A stretch of DNA of 51,850 bases, from contig JABJKO010000008.1 of the NCBI GenBank assembly GCA_018660305.1, positions 1 through 51,850 of the forward strand, in the 5' to 3' direction. The stretch comes from Rhodospirillaceae bacterium. Its GTDB lineage: Bacteria; Pseudomonadota; Alphaproteobacteria; MPNO01; UBA2964. Numbering within the stretch: position 1 is the stretch's first letter; every line of letters begins with the position of its first letter. A program made the position numbers and the translations under genes. The notes beneath the pieces were generated by a model. The model made no database searches and had not been told where the DNA came from. It was given only the letters and a program-made list of their open reading frames with translations. This document shows, in pieces, positions 1 through 8,330 of this stretch.

Positions 1-1457
1 AGGCTGTGGTTGGCGGCGATCTTGCCGAACACATAGGGGTCGTCGATCATCGCCCGGAACGAATCCACCGTATGGACCATGACCTTGCCCGGCGGCACGT
101 CGACCACGGCGGCATCGTCCGGTTCATGCAGCCCGATGAGGACGTCCTCGCGCGGCACCGGTTTCAGGGCGCTGAGCGCGCGGGTCAGGACAGTCGCACC
201 CACTTTGGCGCCACAGCCGCCGCAGCGCATGGCGATGGCTGAAATTTCCTTGATGACATCGGCGCCCGCGAGACCGGCTGGCAGGTCGGTTTTTTCGTCC
301 TCCTCCATATCCGGGAGGTCGTTAAACTTGTCCATAAAGCGGCGGTCGATCCAGTCCTTCCAGCGCCACACCGCCTTGCCCTGTACGGACCAGCCGCCGC
401 GCGAGGCGACGGCGTATTTGTCGCCGGTGGAGATCAGGCTGAGAAAGCGTTTCTGCGGACGGAATTTCCGCGGCGACCTGCCGAGAAGAACGCGCCGCAA
501 ATTATTGGCGAGCGGGCGACCCTGGCGTACTGCGAAGACCCCGGATTTGGGCCGCGGATGATTGACCATGGAGGCAATATCGCCGGCGGCGAACACAGTG
601 TCGTGGGACAGGGTTTGCAGCGTGTCGGAGACCTGTATGAAGCCGTTCTCATCGGTGGAAAGTCCCGCCTCGCCAGGCCATGAGGCCGCTCCGGCGGCGG
701 TCACCCAGAGGATTTCATCGGCATCGATTGTTTGCCCGGTCGACGTCTTCAGGTGACCCGGGGACACTTCCACCACGCCCTGTTCCGAATGCACCGTAAC
801 ACCCCGGTCTGCGAGGGTTTTCAGGAATGTCCGCTGGACCTTCGCGTTGTGGGTCGGCAGGACGGTCTCGCTGTTGCTGAACAGATGGTAGTCGATTTCT
901 TCGGCCTTACCGCGTTCGGCGCGGAGCCGGTGCTGAATGGCCAGGAGGATTTCGACGCCGCCGGCACCGCCGCCGACGACGGCCACCCGCAACTTTCCGT
1001 CATGGGTCATGGCCCTGTGCCGCAGCGCCTCCCACCGTTCGAGAAACCGGTTGATGGGTTTGACCGGCACGGCCAATTCGCTGGCACCGGGAACGTCATC
1101 GGTGCGCGGAGCTGAGCCGATATTGATGGACATCAATTCATAGGGGATCGGCGGGCGGTTATCGCAATGGATGAGCTGGTTGTTCACATCCAGCGATGTC
1201 ACATCGCTATGGAAGAACCGCGCATTGGCGAAGCGCGCCAGGGCGCCGAGATCGATATGGGTTTCGTCGAAACTGTAATGACCGGCAACGAAGCCCGGCA
1301 GCATGCCCGAATAGGGGGTGTGCACGTCGCGACAGATCAGGGTCAGGCGGACACCGGGTATGGGCTTCATCCCGAACCGTTTGAGGACGGCCACATGACT
1401 GTGTCCGCCGCCGACGAGAACGAGATCCTTCACAATGGGTGTATCGGAGGTTTTCAT
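1..1457 (-). CDS. selD: Flavoprotein-selenide water dikinase fusion (SelD fusion), 3' end outside window
   Basis: The visible 485 residues show an NDH-2-like pyridine nucleotide-disulfide oxidoreductase fused to the start of selenide, water dikinase, the enzyme that makes selenophosphate from selenide and ATP. An FAD motif GGGHSH lies at residues 16-21, an NAD-type motif GGGAGG at 162-167 and the second FAD-binding stretch VFAAGDIA at about 288-295. After a linker, SelD begins with the Cys-rich motif MRCGGCGAK (410-418), which carries the catalytic Cys-Lys pair, followed by DDAAV (448-452) and VDSF...IDDPYVFGKIAANH. Such fusions are known from cyanobacteria and some proteobacteria; there the flavin domain is thought to supply reduced selenium. 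The ATG is 3 bases after the stop of the permease gene, so it is translationally coupled to the transporter. The C-terminal ATP-binding part is not in the window. Confidence 0.9.
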   Translation of the reverse strand, partial: MKTSDTPIVKDLVLVGGGHSHVAVLKRFGMKPIPGVRLTLICRDVHTPYSGMLPGFVAGHYSFDETHIDLGALARFANARFFHSDVTSLDVNNQLIHCDNRPPIPYELMSINIGSAPRTDDVPGASELAVPVKPINRFLERWEALRHRAMTHDGKLRVAVVGGGAGGVEILLAIQHRLRAERGKAEEIDYHLFSNSETVLPTHNAKVQRTFLKTLADRGVTVHSEQGVVEVSPGHLKTSTGQTIDADEILWVTAAGAASWPGEAGLSTDENGFIQVSDTLQTLSHDTVFAAGDIASMVNHPRPKSGVFAVRQGRPLANNLRRVLLGRSPRKFRPQKRFLSLISTGDKYAVASRGGWSVQGKAVWRWKDWIDRRFMDKFNDLPDMEEDEKTDLPAGLAGADVIKEISAIAMRCGGCGAKVGATVLTRALSALKPVPREDVLIGLHEPDDAAVVDVPPGKVMVHTVDSFRAMIDDPYVFGKIAANHS

Positions 1458-1460
1458 GAA

Positions 1461-2957
1461 CTAACGATGTTCCAAGCTTGTCTGGAGGCGAAGATGTGAC
1501 CTGATTTTGCGGGATATGGCATCTACACAGATATTGAGCATGGCGGTGATCAGGATCAAGAGCATGGCGCGGTCGAATCGCAAATCGGCGAAGGCGCTAT
1601 CCACGTAAAATCCGAGGGTCGCGATCCCCAATATGCCGAGAATGGCGGTCTCGCGCAGAATAACCTCCCAGCGATAGAACAGCAGCGCGATCATCGGCCG
1701 GTAGACCCGGGGCAGGACTTCCCAGGCATAGCGGTTAAATCCCCGTGACGCATCGATACGGAGCTGGATGCCCTCGGTAAAGCGGCCGATAAGGTGGCCG
1801 ATGATGGCGCTGTTGTGAAGGGAAAGGGCGACGATCGCCGGTAGCATGGAGGGACCCCAGAGCTGCAACAGAACGAACGCCAATATGTATTCAGGGGTGG
1901 AACGCGCGACCACAAGAAAAATATGACCGGCGGTTCGTGACACACGGCCAAACAGCAACGGTGAGATCAGCGGAAAAAACACCAATGTGAGCAGACCCGT
2001 TGCCACCAGGGCGATCATGGTCAGCTGCAGGGTGGCGATGGCCCCCGGAAGCGCCTGCTCGAACAGCATCAGATAAAGCCAGTCACCCATCGCCGCCCAG
2101 CTGTTGGCGTCGCTGCCCGAAGCTGCCCGAAGCGGGTAGGGGATGATGTCGTGGCTAAAGAAGCGCCAGATATTGTCGGCCGAAAAGGCGAGGCCCCAGG
2201 GCAGCACAAGGGCGCCGCCGATCAGATATACCGGCAGGAGCGGCTTCTTCATCCACACCCGCATGGTGGCGATGATGACGTAGAACAGAAACAGCAGGGC
2301 CCAGACCTGCGAGTAATGGCCCTGCTTGAACGCTGATTCCAGATGAAAGCCGAGAGTCGGCAGTCCGACAAAGCCAAGAACCGCGCTTGAGCGTAATCCG
2401 CATTCGAGCCGGTACATGCTGTAGGTGCGAAAATGAGCCCAGGCATCCGGCAGGCGCACAAATAGAAATGTGGAAACCCGGCCGGTTCCGTGGGGGACGG
2501 CCTGCAGCGGTGCCGGATCCGCCTCCTCCAGGATTTCGGCATAGACTTTGGCGATAATGCCGGCATAGGGGATGCCAATGGCGAGAATTCCGGTGAGCGG
2601 CGATAAACCGAAGATCTGGAGAAATATTAGGGCCCAGAACAGCTCGTGTATGGAGCGAACAAACGCGCAGCCGATACGGACCAGCCGGCTGAAGAAGACC
2701 AGCGCCAGGAGAAAGCCGAGCACATTACCGACCGCGACACCAAGCAACGCAAAGGCGATGGTATAGAGCAGCGCGCTCCCTAAATCTTCGGTCGAATAGA
2801 AATCCGGCGTGATGACCGCGGCCAGCAAATTCCCCAGCTCACGCCACGGATTGACCGTCGTGATGGCAATATCGGCGAAGATCGCGCAGATCAGCGCAAT
2901 CCCAAAAAAAATCAGGGTGGTTCTGGCAAGCGGTGAGCGCGAAGAGGGAAACTCCAC
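1461..2957 (-). CDS. PhnE-type ABC permease, two fused halves
   Basis: An integral membrane protein of 498 residues, about twice the usual PhnE length (near 260). It contains two copies of the BPD-type permease domain. The first spans roughly residues 60-250, with an EAA-like loop near GIPYAGIIAKVYAEILEEAD. The second spans roughly 290-490, with its loop near HNSAIIGHLIGRFTEGIQ. Both halves also share a later sequence of the type GFVGLPTLGFHLESAF / GILGIATLGFYVDSAF. The start is a GTG, 5 bases beyond the ATPase stop. It forms the channel of the importer encoded with the flanking ATPase and binding protein. Fused PhnE pairs are known, but the single-chain form means that one polypeptide may replace the usual dimer. 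The substrate is inferred to be a selenium oxyanion from the selD partner gene; phosphonate or phosphite is the alternative. Confidence 0.88.
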   Translation of the reverse strand: MEFPSSRSPLARTTLIFFGIALICAIFADIAITTVNPWRELGNLLAAVITPDFYSTEDLGSALLYTIAFALLGVAVGNVLGFLLALVFFSRLVRIGCAFVRSIHELFWALIFLQIFGLSPLTGILAIGIPYAGIIAKVYAEILEEADPAPLQAVPHGTGRVSTFLFVRLPDAWAHFRTYSMYRLECGLRSSAVLGFVGLPTLGFHLESAFKQGHYSQVWALLFLFYVIIATMRVWMKKPLLPVYLIGGALVLPWGLAFSADNIWRFFSHDIIPYPLRAASGSDANSWAAMGDWLYLMLFEQALPGAIATLQLTMIALVATGLLTLVFFPLISPLLFGRVSRTAGHIFLVVARSTPEYILAFVLLQLWGPSMLPAIVALSLHNSAIIGHLIGRFTEGIQLRIDASRGFNRYAWEVLPRVYRPMIALLFYRWEVILRETAILGILGIATLGFYVDSAFADLRFDRAMLLILITAMLNICVDAISRKIRSHLRLQTSLEHR

Positions 2958-2962
2958 GGTCC

Positions 2963-3619
2963 CTAGGCCTGGTAGAGATGATCCAGATCGTCCGGTCGCA
3001 TGCCGGCCGTCGCTTCATCCAGGACAATGCGGCCATCGCGTATGCCGACGATGCGATCGGTGAACTCTAGGGCGAGGGCACGATCATGCATGGCCAGAAC
3101 GACAGTTTTTTTCTGAGCGCCCAGGACACCCAGGATTTCGCGCGCCTGATGTTCATCGACGGCTGAAACCGGTTCATCGCCCAGAATCATGTCGCCGGTA
3201 TTGTATAGCGCGCGTCCGACCGCGGTGCGTTGTTTCTGGCCGCCCGATAGCTCCGTAATTGGGGTGAAAAGTTTGTCCTCGAGCCTCAATTCTTCAACGA
3301 TGGGCCGAACCTGCGCAATATCCGCGTTTGCGGGTTTGATCAGATTACGAAAGTTGCGCCACACCGAGTAATCCGGCAGCCGGCCCATATAAACGTTGTG
3401 AAAGACCGTCAGCGATTGAACGAGGCCAAGATTCTGCGGAACGAGCGCCGCCGACTCTCGACAGCGCTCGTATATCAACCGCAAAAGTGTCGATTTACCG
3501 GCACCGCTTTCGCCCACAAGGGCAACGCGCTCGCCGGTCTCGATACTCAGCGTAAGGTCCCGGAGTATCGTTTCGCCGCGATACCCAGCGACGTCATCGC
3601 TGAGTTGGAGGAGGGCCAT
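2963..3619 (-). CDS. PhnC-type ABC transporter ATP-binding protein
   Basis: A 218-residue nucleotide-binding subunit. I chose the ATG at 3619, giving MALLQLSDDV, because the reading frame further upstream lies inside the binding-protein gene and has no homology. Walker A reads GESGAGKST, the signature LSGGQKQR, Walker B MILGDEP and the H-loop AMHD. It is somewhat short for PhnC (about 260), with a compact helical subdomain. Its start codon overlaps the stop of the binding-protein gene by one base (TAATG), and the permease follows after 5 bases, so all are one operon. It powers import through the fused permease. Confidence 0.9.
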   Translation of the reverse strand: MALLQLSDDVAGYRGETILRDLTLSIETGERVALVGESGAGKSTLLRLIYERCRESAALVPQNLGLVQSLTVFHNVYMGRLPDYSVWRNFRNLIKPANADIAQVRPIVEELRLEDKLFTPITELSGGQKQRTAVGRALYNTGDMILGDEPVSAVDEHQAREILGVLGAQKKTVVLAMHDRALALEFTDRIVGIRDGRIVLDEATAGMRPDDLDHLYQA

Positions 3620-4500
3620 TAATCGATCAGGCCAATTGATTTTCCAACCTGTTCGATGGAGGCGTAGTCGGCATTCTTGGCCGGAATGAACCCGCTGCGC
3701 GGGAAGGACTTCAGCAGGGCCGGGTCCTTCATGCTCAGCAGGCTGGTCTGGACCTTGCCGGTAAAGCCCGCACCAAACCGCTTGTCCACGTCGCCGCGGA
3801 TGCTCCACTGATAGTCGGGATAGGTCGGCGTGCGCCAGATGATCTTGACGTGGGACTTATCGATCTTGCCGGTAGCCATTTCCTTTTCCCAGACCTTGAA
3901 GTTGACCGCGCCGACTTCGTAGACGCCGGACTGAACGAGGGCGATGGTGCGGGAATGATCGCCGCTGAACCCGACACGGCTGAACACCTTGTTGGGAGCC
4001 TTGCCGAAGGCTTGGCGGATATGGAACTCCGGCATCAGACGTCCCGATGTCGACCCCTTTGAGCCGAAGGTGAAGGTCTTGCCGGCGATGGCTTTGGGAA
4101 AGGATTTCTGCTCGTCCAGCTTGGTGCTGGCATGGGCGATGAAATAGGTGACAAAGGCGACATCCTCGGCGCCCTGTGCGACGGCCTGCGATCCCTTGAC
4201 CAGGGAACGGGCGCGCACACCGGACAATCCGCCGAACCAGGCGAGCTGTACCTGATCGTTGCGGAAGGCGGTTACGGCCGCCGCATAGGACTTCACCGGA
4301 ACGTATTTGACAGACACTCCAAGCTGTTTCGACAGGTAGGTCGCGACCTTCCCGAAGCGCGTTCGCAGACGGCTTTCGTCCTGATCGGGGATGGCCGTAA
4401 AGACGAGCGTTTCCGCTTGTGCCGTTTGTGTACCAGCGAACAGGCCGCCAACCAGGGCGGCAGCCAGGGCTGCCGGTATTACCTTCTTGAGTGTCGTCAT
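3619..4500 (-). CDS. PhnD-type periplasmic binding protein, probable selenium-oxyanion importer
   Basis: A 293-residue binding protein of the PhnD/phosphate-phosphonate family. A signal peptide of about 29 residues (MTTLKKV..., hydrophobic core, cleavage after TAQA) precedes ETLVFTAIPDQDESRLRTRF, the typical PhnD opening. The family stretch VQLAWFGGLSGVRARS and the SGRLMPEFHIRQAFG region are present. The ATG at 4500 is preceded by AGAGGT; an upstream in-frame ATG at 4557 would add 19 residues before the signal peptide and is less likely. From general knowledge, a subgroup of PhnD-like binding proteins beside selD is annotated as putative selenate transporters, and the selD fusion downstream fits this. 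The real ligand is not shown by the sequence. Confidence 0.85.
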   Translation of the reverse strand: MTTLKKVIPAALAAALVGGLFAGTQTAQAETLVFTAIPDQDESRLRTRFGKVATYLSKQLGVSVKYVPVKSYAAAVTAFRNDQVQLAWFGGLSGVRARSLVKGSQAVAQGAEDVAFVTYFIAHASTKLDEQKSFPKAIAGKTFTFGSKGSTSGRLMPEFHIRQAFGKAPNKVFSRVGFSGDHSRTIALVQSGVYEVGAVNFKVWEKEMATGKIDKSHVKIIWRTPTYPDYQWSIRGDVDKRFGAGFTGKVQTSLLSMKDPALLKSFPRSGFIPAKNADYASIEQVGKSIGLID

Positions 4501-4661
4501 AGTGGTTACCTCTTTGTCTGCCAGATACGCACGCATGGTCTGGAGAGCGTCATGCATTAAACTTTTGGTTGTCCCCTCTGGTATCAGATAGGGAGTTTAA
4601 GGATTTTCGGAAGTTTGGCTAATGGTGATAGGAAAAATTCTCCATTATTGTCCTGTCGAGC

Positions 4662-4690
4662 TTGTGTCGGGGTTCTCCGGAGGGACACAA
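4662..4690. promoter_or_regulatory. Inverted repeat in the divergent selenium-operon/CMD promoter region
   Basis: Arms TTGTGTC (4662-4668) and GACACAA (4684-4690) are a perfect 7-base inverted repeat around a 15-base centre, which itself contains the palindrome CTCCGGAG (4675-4682). It lies between the divergent binding-protein gene (start 4500) and the AhpD-like gene (start 4736), 46 bases before the latter. No T-run follows on either strand, so an operator is more likely than a terminator. The rest of 4501-4735 is A/T-rich and shows no gene. Confidence 0.4.
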
Positions 4691-4735
4691 TGGAACCAAC
4701 GCAGCAATTTATATTTTAAGACAAGGGGAGTGGAT

Positions 4736-5338
4736 ATGAGCCGTGTAAAGCCTGTGGATGAAGCCGCCATCGCGGCGCAGGACGATATTTTTTCCTCGGT
4801 CGTCGCGCGTTTGGGCTTTATTCCCCTGTCGCAAAAAGTCATGGCCCATAAGCCCGCTTTGGTAAAAGCCTTTATTGAATTGGGCAGGGCCATCTACAGC
4901 CAGGATGAGGGGTCCATCCCCTTGCCGCTGAAAAGTTTGATCGGAAACATGGCAAGTAAAAGCGCCGGCTGCATGTATTGCGTGGCTCATACCGGCGGTA
5001 CGTCCAGCAGGGCCGGAGTGGAGGATGAAAAAATCGCCGCCATTTGGGAGTTCGAGAGCAGCGATCTGTTTTCCGACGCTGAGCGGGCCGCGCTTTCTTT
5101 CGCACAGGCCGCCGCCCAGGTGCCCAATGCCGTCACCGACGACGATTTCGCTCAATTGCGGAAATATTTCACCGAATTTCAGATCGTCGAGATCATGTCG
5201 GTGGTCTCCCTGTTCGGCTATCTCAACCGGTGGAATGACACAATGGCCACGACATTGGAGAAAGAACCCACCGATTTCGCCCATCGGGCCATAAATGAAA
5301 CCGGCTGGACCGCCGGTAAGCATGCCGCCGCTGAATAA
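4736..5338 (+). CDS. Carboxymuconolactone decarboxylase/AhpD-like protein
   Basis: A 200-residue all-helical AhpD-fold protein. The start MSRVKPVDEA is preceded by AAGGGGAG. The core holds the redox motif CMYC (Cys79, Cys82) with a histidine three residues later (CVAHT), in the context LIGNMASKSAGCMYCVAHT. Members of this family act as thiol-dependent peroxidases or as gamma-carboxymuconolactone decarboxylases; those with CxxC are usually of the redox type. The family commonly has three residues between the second Cys and the His, so this protein is one shorter. The gene is 52 bases before the TauD-type dioxygenase and probably shares its transcript. Confidence 0.85.
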   Translation: MSRVKPVDEAAIAAQDDIFSSVVARLGFIPLSQKVMAHKPALVKAFIELGRAIYSQDEGSIPLPLKSLIGNMASKSAGCMYCVAHTGGTSSRAGVEDEKIAAIWEFESSDLFSDAERAALSFAQAAAQVPNAVTDDDFAQLRKYFTEFQIVEIMSVVSLFGYLNRWNDTMATTLEKEPTDFAHRAINETGWTAGKHAAAE

Positions 5339-5390
5339 TTCTTGCTCATCGGGCCTCTAAAATGAGAAAATGAGGCAGGAGGATCTTTTC

Positions 5391-6281
5391 ATGGATATGC
5401 CAGTCAGCTTTACCGTCAAACCCTTATCGGACGCCTGTGGCGCGGAAATTATCGGGCTCGATTTAAGCCAGACGCAGCCGCAACAGACAATCGATGAGCT
5501 CCGTAGGGTCTGGAACGAATATATCGTTCTGATCTGGCGCGATCAGGAATTCACCCAGGAAGAGCAGCTTGCTTTTGGCGGCCGGTTCGGCGAATTGGGC
5601 AGGCGCAAGACACCTCCGGAAGAGCTGAAGGAGCGAAGCGACGGCGTCCTGCAGAACGACCCCAATGTCATGCTGGTGACCAACATCATGAAGGACGGCA
5701 AGCCGGCCGGATCGTTCGGCGATGGAGAGATGTGGCATCACATTGATTCCGGCTATGCCGAGCGGCCCTATTCCTACACCTTCCTCTATGGCGTGACCCT
5801 GCCGTCATACGGGGGCAACACGCGCTTTTCCAACATGTATAAAGCCTATGACGCCTTGCCGCAGGACATGAAGGATCGGCTGGAAGGGAAAAAAGCGTTG
5901 CATATCCATGAATATGAACGCCGCGCCCGCGTCGATATCAGCAACAAGGACATCAGCCAGTCGCCCCATTGGTTCCATCCGGTCTGCGTGACCCATCCGG
6001 AATCAGGCCGCAAGTCGCTGTTCGTGGACCGCTTGATGACGCGGCGGATCGAGGGCGTGTCTGAAGAGGAAAGTGAAGAGCTTCTCGACTTTCTCTATGA
6101 CCACTCGGAGAAAGAAGAATTCGTGTTCGAACATGAATGGCGGCTCGGCGACGTGGTGGCCTGGGACAACAGATGTTCGACCCATGGCCGGACTTATTTT
6201 CCCGAAAATGAGGATCGCCTGTTGCGACGCTGTACCGTCGAGGGCACACCGCTTTATGAGAATTTGTCCGATTATAAGTAG
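5391..6281 (+). CDS. TauD/TfdA-family Fe(II)/2-oxoglutarate dioxygenase
   Basis: A 296-residue non-haem iron oxygenase. The start MDMPVSFTVK follows AGGAGGAT by 6 bases. The iron ligands are visible as His117-x-Asp119 (MWHHIDSGY) and distal His265 (WDNRCSTHGR); Arg280 in LLRRCTVEG should bind the 2-oxoglutarate carboxylate. The opening VKPLSDACGAEIIGLDL is typical of TauD and TfdA, which hydroxylate taurine or cleave aryl ethers such as 2,4-D. Some family members also use tropodithietic, pyridine or other aromatic ethers, so the substrate is open. It sits between the AhpD-like gene and the EamA transporter on the same strand. Confidence 0.9.
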   Translation: MDMPVSFTVKPLSDACGAEIIGLDLSQTQPQQTIDELRRVWNEYIVLIWRDQEFTQEEQLAFGGRFGELGRRKTPPEELKERSDGVLQNDPNVMLVTNIMKDGKPAGSFGDGEMWHHIDSGYAERPYSYTFLYGVTLPSYGGNTRFSNMYKAYDALPQDMKDRLEGKKALHIHEYERRARVDISNKDISQSPHWFHPVCVTHPESGRKSLFVDRLMTRRIEGVSEEESEELLDFLYDHSEKEEFVFEHEWRLGDVVAWDNRCSTHGRTYFPENEDRLLRRCTVEGTPLYENLSDYK

Positions 6282-6349
6282 GGTCGTGTCGACCGGACTG
6301 TCCCGTGTTTCATAAACGGTTCGCCTCTTAATCCCAGAATGGCCCTTTC

Positions 6350-7288
6350 ATGACGCCGTCAGAAGCGCCCGGCGAAAGCGATACGCGGCGGCTTTACAGT
6401 GGATACGCGTTGCTCGTACTGGGCGTTCTGTTCTGGGCCGGCAATGTCATTGTCGGCCGGGCGGCGGCCGGCGTCGATATCCCGCCGCTGGCGCTCAATT
6501 TCTACCGCTGGGTTGTCGCCCTGGTGGTTTTTCTTACGTTCTATGGCGGTCAGACCTGGCGGTTACGATCCGAAATCCTGGCGCATTGGCGGTTCATCCT
6601 GCCGTTCTGCCTAATTTCCAGTGTGGGCTATAACTGCGCCATTTATATCGCCCTGCAAAAAACCTCGGCTCTGCAGGCCTCCCTCATCCAATCGGTCCTG
6701 CCGGTCCTGGTGCTACTGCTGGGCCTGACTTTCTTTCGCACTCCCATTACCGGCCGCCAGTGGCTGGGGGTTCTGTGTTCCGTCGGCGGCGCGACGCTGG
6801 TCGTCGTGCGCGGCGACTGGTCGGTAATCACCTCGCTCAATATTCAGGAAGGGGATGCCTGGGCCATGGTGGCTGTGGTGACCTGGGCGGTTCAGGCGGT
6901 CATCATGCGCTGGAAACCGGCGACCGTTCCGATCATGCCCTTTATGACAATCGTCGCCATCATAACCGTGATTGTGATGACGCCTCTTTATGCGTGGGAA
7001 ACCATAACTTACAAACCCATGCCGTTCGATGGGATGAGCCTTATCTCCATGCTTTATGTGGGGATATGCGCCAGTTTTCTCGGCACCACCATGTGGAATG
7101 AAGGCAATTACCGGACCGGTGCGGCGCGGGCCGGCTATTTCGGAAATCTGTATCCCATTTTTGCCGGCGGGCTGGCCATATTGATCCTCGGCGAGACCCT
7201 GTATTGGTATCACGCCATCGGTGCGGCCCTGGTATTTGCCGGGATCTGCCTGGCTATCTTCCAGCGTGTCCCCGCGAAACAGGCGTAA
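6350..7288 (+). CDS. EamA-family (DMT) membrane transporter
   Basis: A 312-residue inner-membrane protein with about ten predicted membrane segments in two EamA repeats (roughly residues 17-150 and 168-305). Family signatures are LFWAGNVIVGR in the first repeat, ALQKTSALQASLIQSVLPVLVLLLG at its end and the second-repeat ending FAGGLAILILGETLYWYHAIGAALVFAGI. Such carriers usually export amino acids or metabolites. It is 68 bases after the dioxygenase on the same strand and converges, with a 3-base gap, on the dienelactone hydrolase gene. There is no clear Shine-Dalgarno before the ATG, so the start is less certain. Confidence 0.88.
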   Translation: MTPSEAPGESDTRRLYSGYALLVLGVLFWAGNVIVGRAAAGVDIPPLALNFYRWVVALVVFLTFYGGQTWRLRSEILAHWRFILPFCLISSVGYNCAIYIALQKTSALQASLIQSVLPVLVLLLGLTFFRTPITGRQWLGVLCSVGGATLVVVRGDWSVITSLNIQEGDAWAMVAVVTWAVQAVIMRWKPATVPIMPFMTIVAIITVIVMTPLYAWETITYKPMPFDGMSLISMLYVGICASFLGTTMWNEGNYRTGAARAGYFGNLYPIFAGGLAILILGETLYWYHAIGAALVFAGICLAIFQRVPAKQA

Positions 7289-7291
7289 CCT

Positions 7292-8098
7292 TTATTCAAG
7301 CCGGACGTTCTTCGAAAAATCGTAATCCTTGCTGCTATGGCATTCGAAACGCCAGTGGATAGAGTTCCGGTCGTATACCGGCGAAAAGATTTCCTGCAGG
7401 AAGGCACGCTGCGCCGCCCACGCCGCTTCCGCCTGTTGACGCCGGTAGCGTCCCGGCATGGTATCGTTGAGCCAGCCATGGGGGGCATCCTGATAGATCT
7501 GGATCGAATAGGTTTTGCGGTGCCGTTCCAGACTGTCACGAAACCGGCGCACATGATCGAGGGAGATCATGTGATCGGTCTCGCCGAAGATCCCAAGCAC
7601 CGGGCAATCGACACGGGCGATGAGATCGTCCAGCGGTTCCGGGTAAACTTCATTGACTTCCCATTCCCGATCCTGCGCGGCGCCGACCCATACACAGGCC
7701 GCGGCGATTTTTCGCCGTGAGGCCAGGATCAGCGGATGACGCCCGGTCTGGCAGACGCCCATGACGGCGATGCAGTCGGAATTGACCTCGTCCATATTCT
7801 CCAGCAATTCGACGGCGGTGTTGAGATGCTCCGCGGCTTCGTCATCGCTGATGTCATAGCGTGCGTCGCCCGCATGGAGCGCGTCCTGATCGGGGTGGCG
7901 AAAGAAGCAGTCGGGCGCAACGCAGACAAAGCCCTCACGGGCGAAACGTTCCGCCAGATCCTGCGTGTGCGGAACGAAGCCATAGCGTTCGTGCATCACG
8001 ACGATAGCTGGCGCGGGCCCGGTCATATTAGCCGGAATTGCGATGAAGGCCGGCAGGCCGCCGTCGCAGGTAACGGATTTTGTGGTGATGTCGGCCAT
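7292..8098 (-). CDS. Dienelactone hydrolase family protein
   Basis: A 268-residue alpha/beta hydrolase. The expected triad is Cys116 (GVCQTG), Asp175 (GETDHM) and His207 (APHGW). Glu37 in MHERYGF matches the Glu that positions the cysteine in dienelactone hydrolase. The classical enzyme opens dienelactone to maleylacetate in chloro-aromatic breakdown. AGGGAGA lies before the ATG. The C-terminus, about 45 residues past the last helix of the fold, ends WRFECHSSKDYDFSKNVRLE, longer than the usual 235 residues. A short FAH-like reading frame lies just upstream on the same strand. Confidence 0.87.
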   Translation of the reverse strand: MADITTKSVTCDGGLPAFIAIPANMTGPAPAIVVMHERYGFVPHTQDLAERFAREGFVCVAPDCFFRHPDQDALHAGDARYDISDDEAAEHLNTAVELLENMDEVNSDCIAVMGVCQTGRHPLILASRRKIAAACVWVGAAQDREWEVNEVYPEPLDDLIARVDCPVLGIFGETDHMISLDHVRRFRDSLERHRKTYSIQIYQDAPHGWLNDTMPGRYRRQQAEAAWAAQRAFLQEIFSPVYDRNSIHWRFECHSSKDYDFSKNVRLE

Positions 8099-8121
8099 GA
8101 TTATCTCCCTGTCGGTTTTGT

Positions 8122-8271
8122 TCAGTGATGTTCCCGGACGGCGACATCCATACGACCGATGCCGGCAAAATCGGCTTCTGGGTCATTGCGGCGGTCGGTG
8201 AATTGCCGGGCGACACCATCGGCGGGGCCGACCAGACCGAGCCGATCCCCGTCAAAGCGGCAAATTTTCAT
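8122..8271 (-). pseudogene. Remnant of a fumarylacetoacetate hydrolase-family gene (N-terminus only)
   Basis: A 49-codon frame begins MKICRFDGDRLGLVG, which closely resembles the opening of fumarylacetoacetate hydrolase (FAH) family proteins. It then diverges and stops with TGA at 8122-8124, before any of the catalytic domain. The normal family length is 220-290 residues. It lies 23 bases upstream of the dienelactone hydrolase ATG on the same strand, so it could now act as a leader frame for that gene. I think it is a deletion remnant, but a true short peptide cannot be excluded. Confidence 0.4.
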
Positions 8272-8298
8272 TCCATATTCCTTCACCTGCTCCAGCGG

Positions 8299-8330
8299 AT
8301 TATAGCCCTGTCATGGGGACATGACAGGGC
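8299..8330 (-). promoter_or_regulatory. Perfect hairpin next to a consensus -10 box
   Basis: The 11-base arms GCCCTGTCATG (8305-8315) and CATGACAGGGC (8320-8330) are a perfect inverted repeat around GGGA. On the minus strand they directly abut TATAAT (8304-8299), a consensus -10 box reading toward the FAH remnant and dienelactone hydrolase. No good -35 is seen; CTGTCA at 8327-8322 has the right spacing. A regulator bound to the repeat would cover the -35/-10 spacer. Bases 8331-8428 show no gene or other recognisable site. Confidence 0.5.

Noticed and set aside
8122..8124. TGA of the FAH remnant as a selenocysteine codon, since a selD gene is in the window
   Set aside because: The following codons give no FAH sequence and no SECIS-type hairpin is seen after the TGA.
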